Shown here: piece after piece, positions 48,624-60,572 of the stretch
How positions within the stretch are numbered: the first letter of the stretch is position 1
How the letters are laid out: each line of letters opens with the position of its first letter
NCBI GenBank assembly: GCA_030789695.1
Contig: CM061140.1
Location: 172,942,319-173,006,318, forward strand
From: Scilla litardierei
Taxonomy: Eukaryota; Streptophyta; Magnoliopsida; Asparagales; Asparagaceae
Direction of reading: 5' to 3'
DNA: 64,000 nt
Position numbers and translations under genes: made by a program
Notes under the pieces: model-generated
What the model was told of the DNA's origin: nothing
The model's database searches: none
What the model saw: the letters and a program-made list of their open reading frames with translations, nothing else

Positions 48624-48878
48624 GACAACGGCTAGTGAATAACAGCCGTTGGATCACAAGCTGGGAAGATGCACGTTGGTCCGCGTGGTCCTAACGGTTA
48701 ACTCGCCCATGTGCTTTCAAATTTTTGAGTGAAAGGAAAGTCTCCCCCCACTCTCTAGACTCTACTTGCATTATTATTTTTAGGTTTAAGATTGGGTCAG
48801 TTTATTTTTTAAATGTATGCTTCTTCCATTAAAACCTATCCTGGCTTTATGACTCTCTCTTTGGCGATAGCCGTTGGA
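48624..48878 (-). promoter_or_regulatory. Cluster of MSA-type (AACGG) G2/M elements upstream of CYCB2
   Basis: The mitosis-specific activator consensus is YCYAACGGYYA. Full matches are CCTAACGGTTA at 48690-48700 and, on the minus strand, TCCAACGGCTA at 48868-48878. TCCAACGGCTG at 48643-48653 (minus strand) matches 10 of 11, and an AACGGCTA core starts at 48627. They lie about 370-625 bases upstream of the start codon. MSA elements are bound by three-repeat MYB factors and drive G2/M expression of plant B-type cyclins. Confidence 0.75.
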
Positions 48879-50693
48879 TTTCTGTCTGAGAGATGGTTTG
48901 TGCACTAGAATACCGACCCTGGATTTTGACCACAGAGAGGTTCATATATATTTAAGATTAATGCATTGGTTTTGGCGATAATTGCAGTGGTTTAGTGTTT
49001 CCTTTTGGGATTAATTAGATGCTTCCCCTGGGGTGCGGGATGAGGTTAGTGAATTTGATTAATATGTACGGTTGGATTTGCCGGGAAATTCACCTTTTTT
49101 TTAATCCTTGGAATTTGTCATGGGGCAGCCAGGGTTGAAATAGAATTTTGAAATTTGTCAGACCACCCAGCTGGCTGAACATTCTTTTTTACATTCAATA
49201 GATTTCAAATTATAATTTAATTATTAATAGTAAATATCCAGGGGTCACTAGACACTTGTAGTGTTTAAAAGTTGAAAAAAGAATAGGAAACTAGTTATTT
49301 ACTATTGTAAGCGGTAAAAAAACCGTATATTATTACCACGTTTCTTGAATCAGTATCTGCAAGTCTCTGCGCCATGGCACGTCAATTTCAACATACACAT
49401 AATGACGAGTAAAATATGTTGGTGGAATTTCGGAAGTTAATCCTCAAATATTTCTCTAGGGTACATAAGTGATTTTTCGAGATATTATACATATGAAATT
49501 CACAAATAAAAGCACCAAGGGCGGGGTAAAAATAGAAAAAAGGTAAGATGGTCGTATGGATTTCGTAAGTAAAAAGCTTCATATTTAACATATGATGTTT
49601 ATTAGGAAACATATAAGAGAAAACTCTGGTATACGATTGCGAGAATATCACCCCTTTATCTCAAGTAAAGTCCCTTCAAAACTCTGGTATAAAGTAATAA
49701 AGTAGTCAGTTAAAAGACTCAAAACACTTATAATATGAACTCAAGTATTAAAATGACACAGTATGGGGTCTTCCATCAAGTTCCCACTAATGATTGATAA
49801 AGGTTAAATTCTTCTTGGATTTCCAATGATAAGAACCATCTAGTTTAAAAATTAAACATCGTTTTTTTACATATATCAGTTTATAAATCATAATTCAGCG
49901 GATTTTATCGTTTAATGTTAATTTTATTTTTTCTCATGTAAATATTTGCACGTATTAAGAAATCTAAAATCTAGTTTAATAAACCTCAATTCTCACATCA
50001 CATGTTTCCCATTAAATCCACACCAATATTTAACTGAGTTTCAACATGTCTTCAATCAAAGATACATAACACATCACCAATTATTTATAAAATAATTAAT
50101 ATATATTATAAATTATAATTTGTGGTATTGTATTATCTTGTGTAAATTTCAATTTATCATGCGTGCAAATGCACGTGCGAAGAAATCCACAGGTTTGCTG
50201 AGCATGGATGAGGTTCAATAGTGAATATGTCTGCATCTAGGAGTAGAATATCAACAGGATCACAAGTATAAGCATACAGATTGCCAAACGCTCCATCTAC
50301 AACACAAATCTTATGCAAAGACCACATTGCTGTTCATGCAGCCATCACACTAAAGATTAAAGACGACCTCAAAAGCTGTGGGATATCAATCAGCAAACAA
50401 ACTTGCCATGACAATCCACAATGCCTTGAACTCTATTTATACAAAGCTGCCACTTATTTGTTATGATCGAGTTCTACTTATTCTGGCGAATGAACTCACC
50501 CTTTAAGTCTGCAGCAGTCGCCGGACCGGCGGGCATGTGATGTTATCTCTCATCCATGGTAATAGAATTCTGATCCTGTTGGCAAATGGGTTCATCTGTT
50601 GATGCATCCTCGTATAATTCTCGGGACAACTAGAGTCTGGATATCAGTTGTCCCTTCTTCGCCATGAGAGGAGTTCATGTTCTCCTGGCAAAC
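48879..50693. other. Intergenic AT-rich sequence, no gene recognised
   Basis: Only short open frames without domains. A frame at 50281-50466 has no recognisable similarity. Confidence 0.55.
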
Positions 50694-51250
50694 TGTTGCG
50701 GAAAATTGGGCCTCCGCAGAACAAACAAACCATAACAGATAGCTAGGAAGCTAAGGCTTGAAAAATCGGATCACACACCATAGCAAAAAACCAATCATTT
50801 GTCGGATCTTGCGAGAGCAAATTGGCAAACGAACAACGACAAAACTTCAACAAACAAAAAGTAAACGAGACACGTAGACTTTACCCTGGTTCGGTTGCGA
50901 ATAACATACTCCAGTATTCCGAGACGATCCACTATAATCAATGAGAATACACAAGCTTGCACCAACACTTTCTTTTTCACACTCTTGTGAGTAATAACTT
51001 GGCAATTCAAAGCCCCCATAAATCTCACAAAGAAAGATGAAGAGAAAGAGAAACCCATAGAAGACCTAAGAATCGAAGGACCCTTTTAGCCTATAGCTAA
51101 TCATCTTGAATCTTCTCTCTTCTAAACTCACCAAAGCTCTAACACTATCTCCTATAGATAGCCACAACATCTCTGCTTCTTTTTGATTCAATCGTACCAA
51201 ATAACCCTCATTTGAGGTTTTTGGGTGTGTAGTTTACATCCCCACAGCAC
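50694..51250 (-). repeat. copia LTR-like fragment (right end uncertain)
   Basis: Starts TGTTGCGGAAAATTGG, similar to the start of the copia LTR at 22357 (TGTTGGGGAAAATC). It contains the same TTTACCCTGGTTCGG motif near 50880. The right border was not located and no TSD was confirmed, so the extent is approximate. Possibly a solo LTR. Confidence 0.5.
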
Positions 51251-52233
51251 CACAACGAATAAAATGAGGACATCAACTCCGTATTGGAATCCATATAGGG
51301 TTGACACACCCTAGATACCTTGCATCCCAAACGGGGGAGGGGTTAAAAGCATAGCTTGAAGACTGTGTATAGGTGTGTCCACATTCCCAGTGATAGACTC
51401 AACCCATTTGAGGCATGAAGCCCTACTGACCATTCAAAATAAATAAACAAAAATCTATAATCCGACATATATAAAATGTGATATTGAGATCATGAAGATC
51501 CATCACAATCAAGAAAACTGTTCAACAGTAATCGGACATAATTACTAATAACAATAGAATTTGTTAGATCACACATCCACGCTGCTGATAATCCAGCTAG
51601 GATTGACATCCCCGAGAATGGATGCAATCCACCACCAGCAGAAGTAGTTGTTCCTCAAAGAGGCAGACCACCAGGCTCCAAGGGTAAAATTCCCATAAAG
51701 AGAAAACCACGTGAAGACCTTAAGTCAATACTACCATAGGAAAATGAGCTCATGTCCATACCCTCACACCTCCCAAAATCCCCTGCAGTGGAAAATCCGG
51801 GAGAAACTGAAACGAAATTAAATGTTGAACGTTCTGGGGAGGTGTTGGACAGAAAGAACACAATTGTCAATAATGTATTCACGTATCATAATGCCACTTA
51901 CATCGCAGGAGCGATGATAATTACATAATATCGTTCTACACTCTGTTGCTAAAATGCAAACGTAGAGATTGCCCAAATGTGGAACGTGACAATAAAAGAT
52001 GGGCTGGACTCGTTTATGAAACGTGAAATGTTCGGACCTGAAGTCCAGACACCAAAAGGTGTCACACATATGGGCATAATAAATATTGCACAAATAAAAA
52101 TATAAGTACAAAATCATATGCTATAAGATACAACATATAGCTCAAATATTTTTCGATGAAACTATGGAATAAACAACTACGATGAGCTAGACTCACTTAT
52201 ATAAATGATGCATCAGATTCTCCAGTTATAAAT

Positions 52234-54661
52234 TGTAACGACTGGTTTTCATGTATTTGGATTATCTATATTATATTATATGTTTTGGTGGATTTTCTCC
52301 TCGTGTGTGGTTTTCGTCTCGGTAGCTTTCATTTTCGATCGTTTCGTCGTGATTTTCTAGCTTCTTCCTTAGAATCGTCGATTTCGGAGTAAGTCATTCG
52401 TGACGGGCTTCATAACGGTCATATCTTATGTTAGATCAAGCCTAGAAGTCTTAGGAATCGATCCCGGAGCTTCGCGCTCCATTTCGGAACTTTTTGTGCA
52501 CGTTAGCCGGTACAAGAAGGGGAATCGACCGACTAGATGACGATTTAGTCGGTCGTCAAACCTTCATGAACCGACTAGTGGGCTTTGTAAATTATTCAGG
52601 AGTTACTGTTTATTTTTAGTCGATCTAAGAACAACCACCGACCGACTAGATATGAAACTAGTCGGTCAGAACTTGCTCTCAGACCGACTAGTTTCTGTCA
52701 GTAGATTTCACCTAAGTTACTGTTTATCGTTAGTCGGTCCATGAACACTCACCGACCGACCAGGTTGCAAACTAGTCGGTCGACGGGCCTTCACAGACCG
52801 ACTAATTCTTTACCCAGATTTTTCCCTACTTTCGCTGTTTGGATTTAGTCGGTCACAGTTAGCCGACCGACCGACTAGTTCTCAAACTAGTCGGTCAGCC
52901 ACTCTTCTTTGACCGACTAATGACCCCAGAAACCCTAATTTTTGGGCAGCCGCCGGCTGTGCCTATTTAAACCCCCCAAACGTTTTTGTTTTCTTCTTCT
53001 ATTTCTCCTGAGCCTCCTTCTTCCCCAAATCATCATCCATCTAACCCTAGCCTTCCTCCTTCATCTAAAGCTCCTCCCCCTCTCCATTTTGGCCGGCCAC
53101 CACCTCTAGGTCGCCGGAAAACCCCAAAAACCCCCAAAAACCCCCCAAAACCCCCATTTCTCCAGATCTTCCCCATCCATTCCAGATCTGAACCCTAGGT
53201 TCCCCGGATCGTTTCTTCCGTTGCCGTGCTTGCTCGGCATCGTTCTTCCGCTTCCGATACGGTAATAACTCGATCTCTTAATATCCTCATAGCCCATATG
53301 TGTTTTTGTGAAACCCTAATAAAACTATGTTGGATGTTGTTCTAATGTTGTTTTGCCTTGGCAGCGATCTCATCGCCGTAGTTAGCATTTGTGTGACGGC
53401 CTCGTTGATCGTCATCCTCGGTGCTAGGCAAGTGAAGCTTGCCGCTTAGGGTTTTAGGCCATGTTTTAGGCCATGTCTTAGGCCATTGCCTTGCTTTAGC
53501 GTAAAAGAGACTAGACGGTGAAAGGATAGTCGTCTGGACGCCATTGACCTAGCTTGACAACGAAGCTTGGCCCATCACCCTCATCATGCTTGTATGTCAT
53601 GTTTAATTTCAATTAACGGTACGCGTATTAACTGTTCATGTCATCCATGCATCTTTAACTGTCATGTTTAATTTAAATTAACGGTACGTGAATATATGTT
53701 CATGCCATTGCATTTTAACTGCCATGTTTAATTTAATTAACGGTACGCGAATAACTGCTCATGTCATTGCATGCTTGAACACTCATCGTGATTGCGTAGC
53801 ATCGCTACATACTAGTGCTACTTGTTCCGGCTAGGCACCCGTTTTGCGGGCACAACCCTAGGCCAATTACAAATCTGGCTCGTTGTCCAGAAAACGAGCT
53901 CAATACAGCCTGCGGGCAATAGGGCACTCACCTGTGTGTGAGTGATCCCTTGTACTTGAATACAGCCTGCGAGCAATAGGGCGCTCACATGTGTGTGGGT
54001 GATCCATTGTACTTGTTACTTGACCATACATGTCACACCTACCACTTGTTACTTGCTACTTTCACTTCACTTGCTACTTCCATACGATACTTGCCATGCC
54101 ATGCACCATACTTTAACTGCTAGGTTGTTAGTTTACCTTTCTTTCAGTTTCCTTGCACAAGTCTTTCGACTTGCTGACATGTGCCCCTTTTCTCTTTTGG
54201 GTGACACATGTTAGATCCCGAGCCTGAGTTTGTCGCTGAGGACGTGGTGGTTGCTGACGCTGAGTCAGAACCCGCGTTGGTCGAGGACTTCGTGGACACT
54301 GGAGATCAGTCTTAGTGTCCTCGTAGAGCTTTCCCTTTTGTTTTAGACTGCTTTTAGTTGTCGGTGCGCATCACCTATACTCTGTTTATGTTTGTCTTTG
54401 CTTGGCCTTGTTCTGGGCCTTTAGACTCTTTCTTTAGCCTGGTGGCTTTTCTGGATGTTGAACTTAATTTTCATGTTGGACAAATTCTGAGATTTGAGAT
54501 TTTATTTCTGTCTCTCCTTGTGTTATTATTGTTGTTCCGTTTGTGGTTACAGGGACATGCTTACGTTTTATTGACGCTTATCGGGTTTGGGGCTTCACAG
54601 CTCCATTCTCGTGCTGACCTTTTCACGTCTCGCCTCCATTATTGGGAAGCGGGGCGTGACA
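52234..54661 (+). mobile_element. Ty3/gypsy solo LTR (2428 bp), Tekay/Del-like
   Basis: Starts TGTAACGACT and ends GGGGCGTGACA, which are typical termini of plant Tekay/Del chromovirus LTRs. The 5-bp TSD TAAAT is perfect at 52229-52233 and 54662-54666. Near 52962 is a TATA-like CCTATTTAAACC. No internal coding sequence is present and host copia RT sequence resumes on both sides, so this is a solo LTR left by LTR-LTR recombination. Confidence 0.93.
52520..52925. repeat. Palindrome cluster ACCGACTAG / CTAGTCGGT in the solo LTR
   Basis: GACCGACTAG and its complement ACTAGTCGGTC recur about ten times with roughly 100-base spacing (near 52527, 52560, 52590, 52640, 52680, 52760 and 52865), directly upstream of the LTR TATA box. 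Confidence 0.9.
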
Positions 54662-54724
54662 TAAATTGCGAATACCTTGCGATTTGGCAAAGGAAATTTT
54701 GGATAAGCTGCTATTGGATGTTGT

Positions 54725-57213
54725 TGTTGGAAGATATATGCCCTCGAGGCAATTTATCCTAGATTACATCTTGTTCAAACGAAATGGTACTAAGTATCCC
54801 AGTATGGTTAATATATTTATTAAATACTTGGATTATTTCCTTAGACTTAAAGTACGGTCATACACGTATCTAGATGCAGATCTCGATTGTGGGAAGTGAA
54901 TGGCTGATAAGGACTTGAGTCTTAAAGCGTTCATGGTCATAGATGTGTTGAGAAAAGGATATCGGCACATCGGACAGACCACTGTGTATTTGTCTTATCC
55001 TAAAGGGTAATGATGATCTCAAAATCATTCGACCTGGCGAAGTCGGAGACGATGCACATGTGCTCATTGGAGAATGAGTTCACTGAACGACCCATATTAA
55101 GAGTTGTCAAATGGTTAAACTTAACTAAGCTGTCATTGATAACTCTCTAGTGATGATAGGCTAGTTGGTCCTTAAGACTTGAGGTCATTGTACGAACTTG
55201 TGCGTTAACGGTGTCACTAAGATCTATGATCTAGTCTCGAGTCTTCACTCGTTGAAAGGTCGTAGGTTGGGTGACACTTGAAGCGTACGAGGTAAGTAAT
55301 GACTAAGATAGGATTCCTCTCTTCCGTTAAGTGAAGTTAGTGTCACAGGCTCGGTACGGTTCTTTGTGATAACCCTCGGCCGGGGTATGTTGTAGGAAGT
55401 ACAACATGGAGTACATACCAAAGACCAATGTATACTGACCAGTGCTTACTAGTAGGGTTGACGTTTTACCATACCCTAGGCTAAGCAGTGACATAGTTAT
55501 GACGAGTAGACTAAAACTGCGGTATTCATCACTGACACAGTCAGAGTGATCCCGACGACACTTTTATCAATGGGTCAATCATGTAATAATGATGTCGAAA
55601 CAGGGGGCGACACCTGCTGCTCATGGTCACAATCGTCTGAGGGTTTCGAACCAAAACATGTAGTAGGGTCAGGCTGTAGGGTCTCACACCGAGTAGGATT
55701 TGCGTCTTAATAATGGAAGGGTTCAGGAAGAGTGCACTTGGGTGTACGAGAATAACTGAAGTCACAAAGAGTTTGTGACGATAAGTCTTGATTAAAGTGG
55801 ATTTAATAATGTCGCAAAAGGTTTGCGATTTTAGCATTAGCAGAATGCTATGATGGATTATTGCATGTGAAGCAAAATGGTTGAAAATATATTGTAAAAT
55901 ATTTACAAGAATATTTTGCATAATAAAAACATAGAAATAGGTTACATGTGTTCTTGGGATAGTTCCATTCGAACCATGATTTCAAACGGATTTGAAATCG
56001 GCTCAATCAGAGTTGTAAAGATCAGGAAACGGCCCAAAAGGCCAGAACTGCGCAAAAGCCCAGTTCTGGCCCAGCCCAGCTTGGGCGGGCGGGTCCAAAC
56101 CCACTAGACGGGCTGAACCTGCCCGCAAAGGGGAGGGTCCAGCCCGCGTGGCAGGCGGGACCCGCTCGCTGATGCGGGCGGGTCAAGCTCGGGCTCGGGC
56201 TCAAGCCCGCCCGCCCAGCGGGTAGGCCTGAGCCTGCCCGCCCAGCGGGCGGTCGCGATTTTGGAGCTGGTCACGCCTGTTGGGCGTGCCCAGTAAGTTG
56301 GTGGGCCCCATCTGCGGGGCCCACAGTCCAGAAACCCTTAGGGGTTGAGACGGCTGTGATTTTAGCCTACTTTGTGACTTTTTACTCAATGTTGAGCAAT
56401 TGTTTGAGGGGTCAAACGAAGTCGGAATTCGTCGCCGTTTGTTTTTATGTGTTCACTGTTCATAGCTCTTCGAATTGATAGGTTGTATCACTTCCGAAGT
56501 TCAATAGTGAGTGAGAGAAAATTGGTTGAAGTTGAGCCTTAGTGTAAGGCAAAACTAATTCGAAATTTTCTCCCCTAATTAAATAATCCCACATTGCTCG
56601 TGAGACGAGTAAGAGGTCCGGTCTCCTATATAAATAGGGGTCGACACCCCTTGGAAAAATTACACCAAGCCTCTGAATCGAGTAGCTCCGAAAAGTTTTG
56701 AGCACGCTCGATTCAAGACAAATATTATTCTCTCCTCCTCCATTCTTCCGTTCCTCCGTTTGCGTCGTAGCAAGATGAGGAGGAGGATTAGATTATCCAA
56801 AGTCTAAGACGCGGATCGATCTCAAGTGAAACTTTCTTCGGCGGGCGATTGACTCGGAGGCGCGGTGTCGGCTCGCTTCAGGTGGACCAGTTTCGGAGGC
56901 GCAGAGGCGGCTAGCTTCGGGGAGCCAAAGTCCTTGCTGAAAACGACGCTTTGTTTTCTGCAGAAGCAAAGTTTCGGGTATGTTCTTTTAAATGCTTTTA
57001 ATTTATATTGTTGCAGTAGTTTAGATCTATTGTGGGGCTGGTCAGACCCACCCCAAGATAGTAGAGATACTGTCCATGGTCTTTGATATTCTTAGGGCGC
57101 TTTATTAAATAGTTTAATAATTCGAATTTTTCCGCTGATGTTTATATTTCTTTCGTCCGTCCGACATTGGACATGCATAGAATTATGCCATAAGGGTCCC
57201 TTAAAACCCAACA
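54725..57213. mobile_element. copia solo LTR (2489 bp)
   Basis: Starts TGTTGGAAGATATATGCCC and ends TTAAAACCCAACA, with the 5-bp TSD GTTGT at 54720-54724 and 57214-57218. A TATA-like TATAAATAGGGG lies near 56630, giving a plus-strand promoter orientation. A GC-rich stretch of CCCGCCC/GGGCGGG units occupies 56080-56260. Inserted 63 bases to the right of the gypsy solo LTR in the same host copia RT. Confidence 0.92.
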
Positions 57214-57313
57214 GTTGTGACAATATGCCTCTAAGGAAATCTTGATAAAGATATATTCTCTATTTCCTTAAAGAGCCTGAATAGACTTTATGAAGTCTAT
57301 TCTATTGAATAAA

Positions 57314-58038
57314 TCTATATTACAATTGAGAGCTGTTTTTGAACTTTGTCCTATGTGACAATGTCACATCAAGTTTTGGGGTGGAAATTTTTTGGGTTGG
57401 GGGAAAATTTGTTGGGGGAATACAAAAGCTTTTCTTTTTTGAAATTGGCACCATCAGCATTTAATACTCTTCATTCAAAAATGACCAAAAAAATGAGACC
57501 CAAAAAACACACACACAAAATGAAACCCAAAAAATATGCAACTTAAATTACAAGTATGCAAAAGAGAACTTTATATCGGCTGAGCTTATTTCGGCTGACA
57601 CCAAAAAAATTGAAACCCAAAAAAAATACAGGGAATGTGCGTTCAAATAGGCGGGCTGAGTTTTTGGGCATCAAGCAGAGGTCTAACCAACCTATCCGCG
57701 CCGAAGGCGCCCGCGCCGAAGGCGCCCGCGCCGAAGGCGCCCGCGCCGAAGGCGCCCGCGCCGAAGGCGCCCGCGCCGAAGGCGCCCGCGCCGAAGGCGC
57801 CCGCGCCGAAGGCGCCCGCGCCGAAGGCGCCCGCTAAATTTTTATACGCTGATTTGTTGTTCTGCGCCGAAGGAGCACCGAATTTATTGTTTCTTGCCGA
57901 AGGCGGTCGTGCCTCTAAATTTTTTTACGCTAATTTGTTGTTCTTTTAAATTTTGTCTGTAGAGATATTTTTTGGGGGACAGGTTTCGCGGAAAAAAATC
58001 TTAAATGCACCGTGCCCACGGGCACGGGTTATGACTAG
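57314..58038 (+). mobile_element. Non-autonomous Helitron (725 bp) with a minisatellite
   Basis: Begins TCTATATTACAATT after an A and ends CCGTGCCCACGGGCACGG hairpin, then GTTATGACTAG and a host T. Both ends match the Helitron at 34906-35210. The host copia RT reads on from 58039 onward (YNQVNHLTKQGFLLK). No helicase or Rep gene is present. Confidence 0.82.
57698..57832 (+). repeat. Perfect 15-bp minisatellite, nine copies
   Basis: The unit GCGCCGAAGGCGCCC is repeated nine times without a mismatch (135 bp). Because 15 is a multiple of three, every frame stays open; this gives pentapeptide repeats such as RAEGA, which are not evidence for a protein. Each unit can form a small GGCGCC-type hairpin. 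Lies inside the Helitron. Confidence 0.97.
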
Positions 58039-58239
58039 TAATAAAATATTGTACAACCAAGTGAATCACTTGACAAAGCAAGGATTCCTACTAAAGGTTG
58101 TCTTTGCATCTTTATTAATAGTAAAGGACATGATTTGAGATCGTAGTTGTAAAGAACTTAAATCTCATTGGATCTCCTGAAGAGAAAACCACAATATCTA
58201 TTCTAGCATGACTATCAAAGACATAGACAACATAAAAAT

Positions 58240-58821
58240 ATGTCTCGACTCACATATTTGTTATCTAAAAAGATAAAATCATGTTACATTAAACTTTATA
58301 CACCCAGAGTGTGTTGTAGAAATTACACTAATGACCATTGTCATCCAATAAGTACACCTATGGTAATACTTTTATTGGATGTACATAAAGACCCCTTCCG
58401 ACAGATGGAATATGGTGATGATATACTTGGTCTGCAAGTCCCTTATATGAGTGTTATCGAAGCGCTGCTATGTTTGGCTAACTGCACGCGTCCCAATATA
58501 GCTTTTACAGTAAATTTACTTGCCAGATATAGTGTAGCGCCCACAAAGCACCACTGGACCGAGTTTAAGCATCTTCTGCGCTACCTCCATGGGTCAACAG
58601 ATTTGAGATTAAAAAGAATTATCCTCCATGCTTATGCAGATGCATGTTCCAGGTCCGACCCACATAATGAGAAGTCACAAGCTTTATGCCTACAGTGGAA
58701 CAACCATCTACTGCAGATCTGCAAAGCAAACTATGAAAGCAACATCATCATATCAATTCAAGATCCTCACCATTTCAGAAACAAGCCAAGGGTGTGGTTG
58801 GGTATGTTTAGTGGTTCATAA
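58240..58821 (+). pseudogene. copia RT/RNase H remnant
   Basis: Contains PISTPMVILLLDVHKDPF, LLCLANCTRPNIAFTVNLLA and YADACSRSDPHNEKSQ, the RNase H region of copia pol. It aligns with the minus-strand copy at 12212-11745 (LLYLATCTRPDIAFAV, DPHNEKSQ). The start of the open frame is not a true start. Expected downstream residues are in other frames. Confidence 0.85.
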
Positions 58822-59280
58822 CCTCCCAATGACGACTGGATAAAAGGCCGGTGATTTGAAGCTGGCCACATAGTCTGAAGATCAAGCCATATGCTTACCT
58901 CAACTTTGAGGAGACCACATCAGATGCGACAAAACAAAGCACACCTCTCCATAGTTTTTGGATTCAGCAGCTGCTTAATGTTGGTGATATTTGTAATATT
59001 TATGTATTTTCAGAATTTTGTAAATAAGAGTGATGAAAAACGAGTAAGAGATCTAAACATATAAGGGCTTGTACAGATCAGGGGGTGTTAAATGAAATTT
59101 GTACTCCTTTTCCTTAAGCTATGGGTTTTCCCACATGGTTTTCAAACCCAAAGGTTTTAACGAGGCAAATCCTATTAACTCACGATCCTGAAGTATCCAC
59201 TCCTTGTGATACTCATATGGTGCTCAGAATCTCAAAGTATTCATGAGAAGAGTTCACACTTATGGCAGGATAAGAGAGAG

Positions 59281-59590
59281 TGTTATGAATATCTTATCTA
59301 GTGAGATGATAAGATTGTAATCTATTAAAACGATTGTATTCTATCCATGCAATATGGACTCTCTCATCCCCTATAAATAAAGGTATGTGGTCTCCTCCAG
59401 AAGATGACGTTCACAACCAAAAAAGTATTCTTTGCGACCTCTTTATTTTTTGCCCAGAACTGAAAAAATTTCAGGTTAAGCCACTGTTGAAACCCACTCA
59501 AGCAAGTAAACGTCTCATATATAGTTTCCAATCTTTTAGCCTTGCTTGGATATATATGCATAACCAATCAATACCGGAATGTTCTTGACA
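59281..59590 (+). repeat. copia 3' LTR (end approximate)
   Basis: Starts TGTTATGAAT like the LTR of the copia at 4879-17344 (minus strand), and contains CCCCTATAAATAAAGG as a promoter-like box. It follows a conserved pre-LTR stretch containing GTACAGATCAGGGG. The right end was set near CTTGACA at 59590, without TSD proof. Confidence 0.6.
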
Positions 59591-60563
59591 TGAGTTTAAG
59601 AAGCCAAAGCATAAAATTCATTATATAGGGTGAGTTCTTCGTTCCGTTGTTGACCCTATCTATGTTTCTATGATGGCCCAAGAACATTTTGGATTTTCTG
59701 TCTGTTTTCCACGCTATCTAGGATTTGGATTCTCAAAGGAATTCTAGCATTTACATTGTTAATTTTTTTTAAAAAATGAGACTGGATCGGATCCGCATAG
59801 GGAACCGTACAATAAAAGACGGATCAACATGTGAACTTAGTATGTGACCCGATACCGTTCGACCCTACCTGAAATCTTGTGCGGGTCCCACCATTAATTT
59901 AAGAGGTGGATATGCTTGTATGCCCCATTCGGATTCGCCCTGCATTAGCCATCGGGCCAGAGACAACCAATAAACTGCACCATATCGCTCTCGTCATCCC
60001 CTTGCTATCGACGTGCACCCCACGTGCCATCGTAACGCCTCCACCGCCAACCCCTCTATACGACCGACCACTCGTGGTAGTTTTTCTGCAACTCTCATCA
60101 TCTCTATTCGTTTTTCTATGTAGCAATCGCTATCGAGATCAGCATAATTTCTTTCAACGAAAACATGGATAGAGAAAGCGTCGATCACGCGCGAGGCACG
60201 TGAGTCCCACGGACTAGATTCCGTTGGAAGGGGAGATTTTCGAATCAAATCAAGATAGAATTAGAGAAGGTTTGGACTAAATGCACTGCATAGAAGAGAT
60301 GGATGTGATGATTGTTTGCCAAACGTTGATAGAAATAGGAGGAGGGAGACTGTTAGAAAACGAATGATTTGATGCTTTTCTATTTTTGAAAAAAGAATTA
60401 TGAAGAATGCAATGTACATAGTCGAGTCTAAAAAATAAATTATTTTCCTTTCCCATTTGCCCCCTTGTTTTGGTGCGGACCATTTTATCCCTGCCTGCCT
60501 TTCCGGCCATTCTTTTCGTCAATGTGTTTTTATTTTATTATTTAGAAGGGTGAAATAAAGAAG
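59591..60563. other. Intergenic sequence, no feature recognised
   Basis: Mixed-composition sequence between the copia LTR and the Mutator-like element. Open frames near 59899-60248 overlap each other on both strands and show no domain. Confidence 0.5.
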
Positions 60564-60572
60564 AAAATTACT

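Larger units (their letters stand above)
51480..59590 (+). mobile_element. Decayed Ty1/copia element broken by three later insertions
   Basis: Plus-strand coding traces run in copia order. The integrase-RT linker is at 51570-51900 (IHAADNPARIDIPENGCNPP). RT start traces are at about 51960-52230. A GNLDKDIF segment is at 57240. RT continues at 58050-58200, and RT/RNase H at 58240-58821. A 3' LTR starts TGTTATGAAT at 59281. It is related to the copia at 4879-17344, whose linker contains PARIDIPKDGC. RT is interrupted by a gypsy solo LTR, a copia solo LTR and a Helitron. Gag and the 5' LTR were not found. Confidence 0.8.

Noticed and set aside
54358..54762. 134-codon open frame with hydrophobic segments
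   Set aside because: Lies in the 3' part of the gypsy solo LTR and crosses its right border into host copia sequence, so it cannot be an independent gene.
57556..57949. RAEGA/APKAP pentapeptide-repeat protein
   Set aside because: Frame is open only because the minisatellite unit is 15 bases. It lies within a Helitron with no gene structure.
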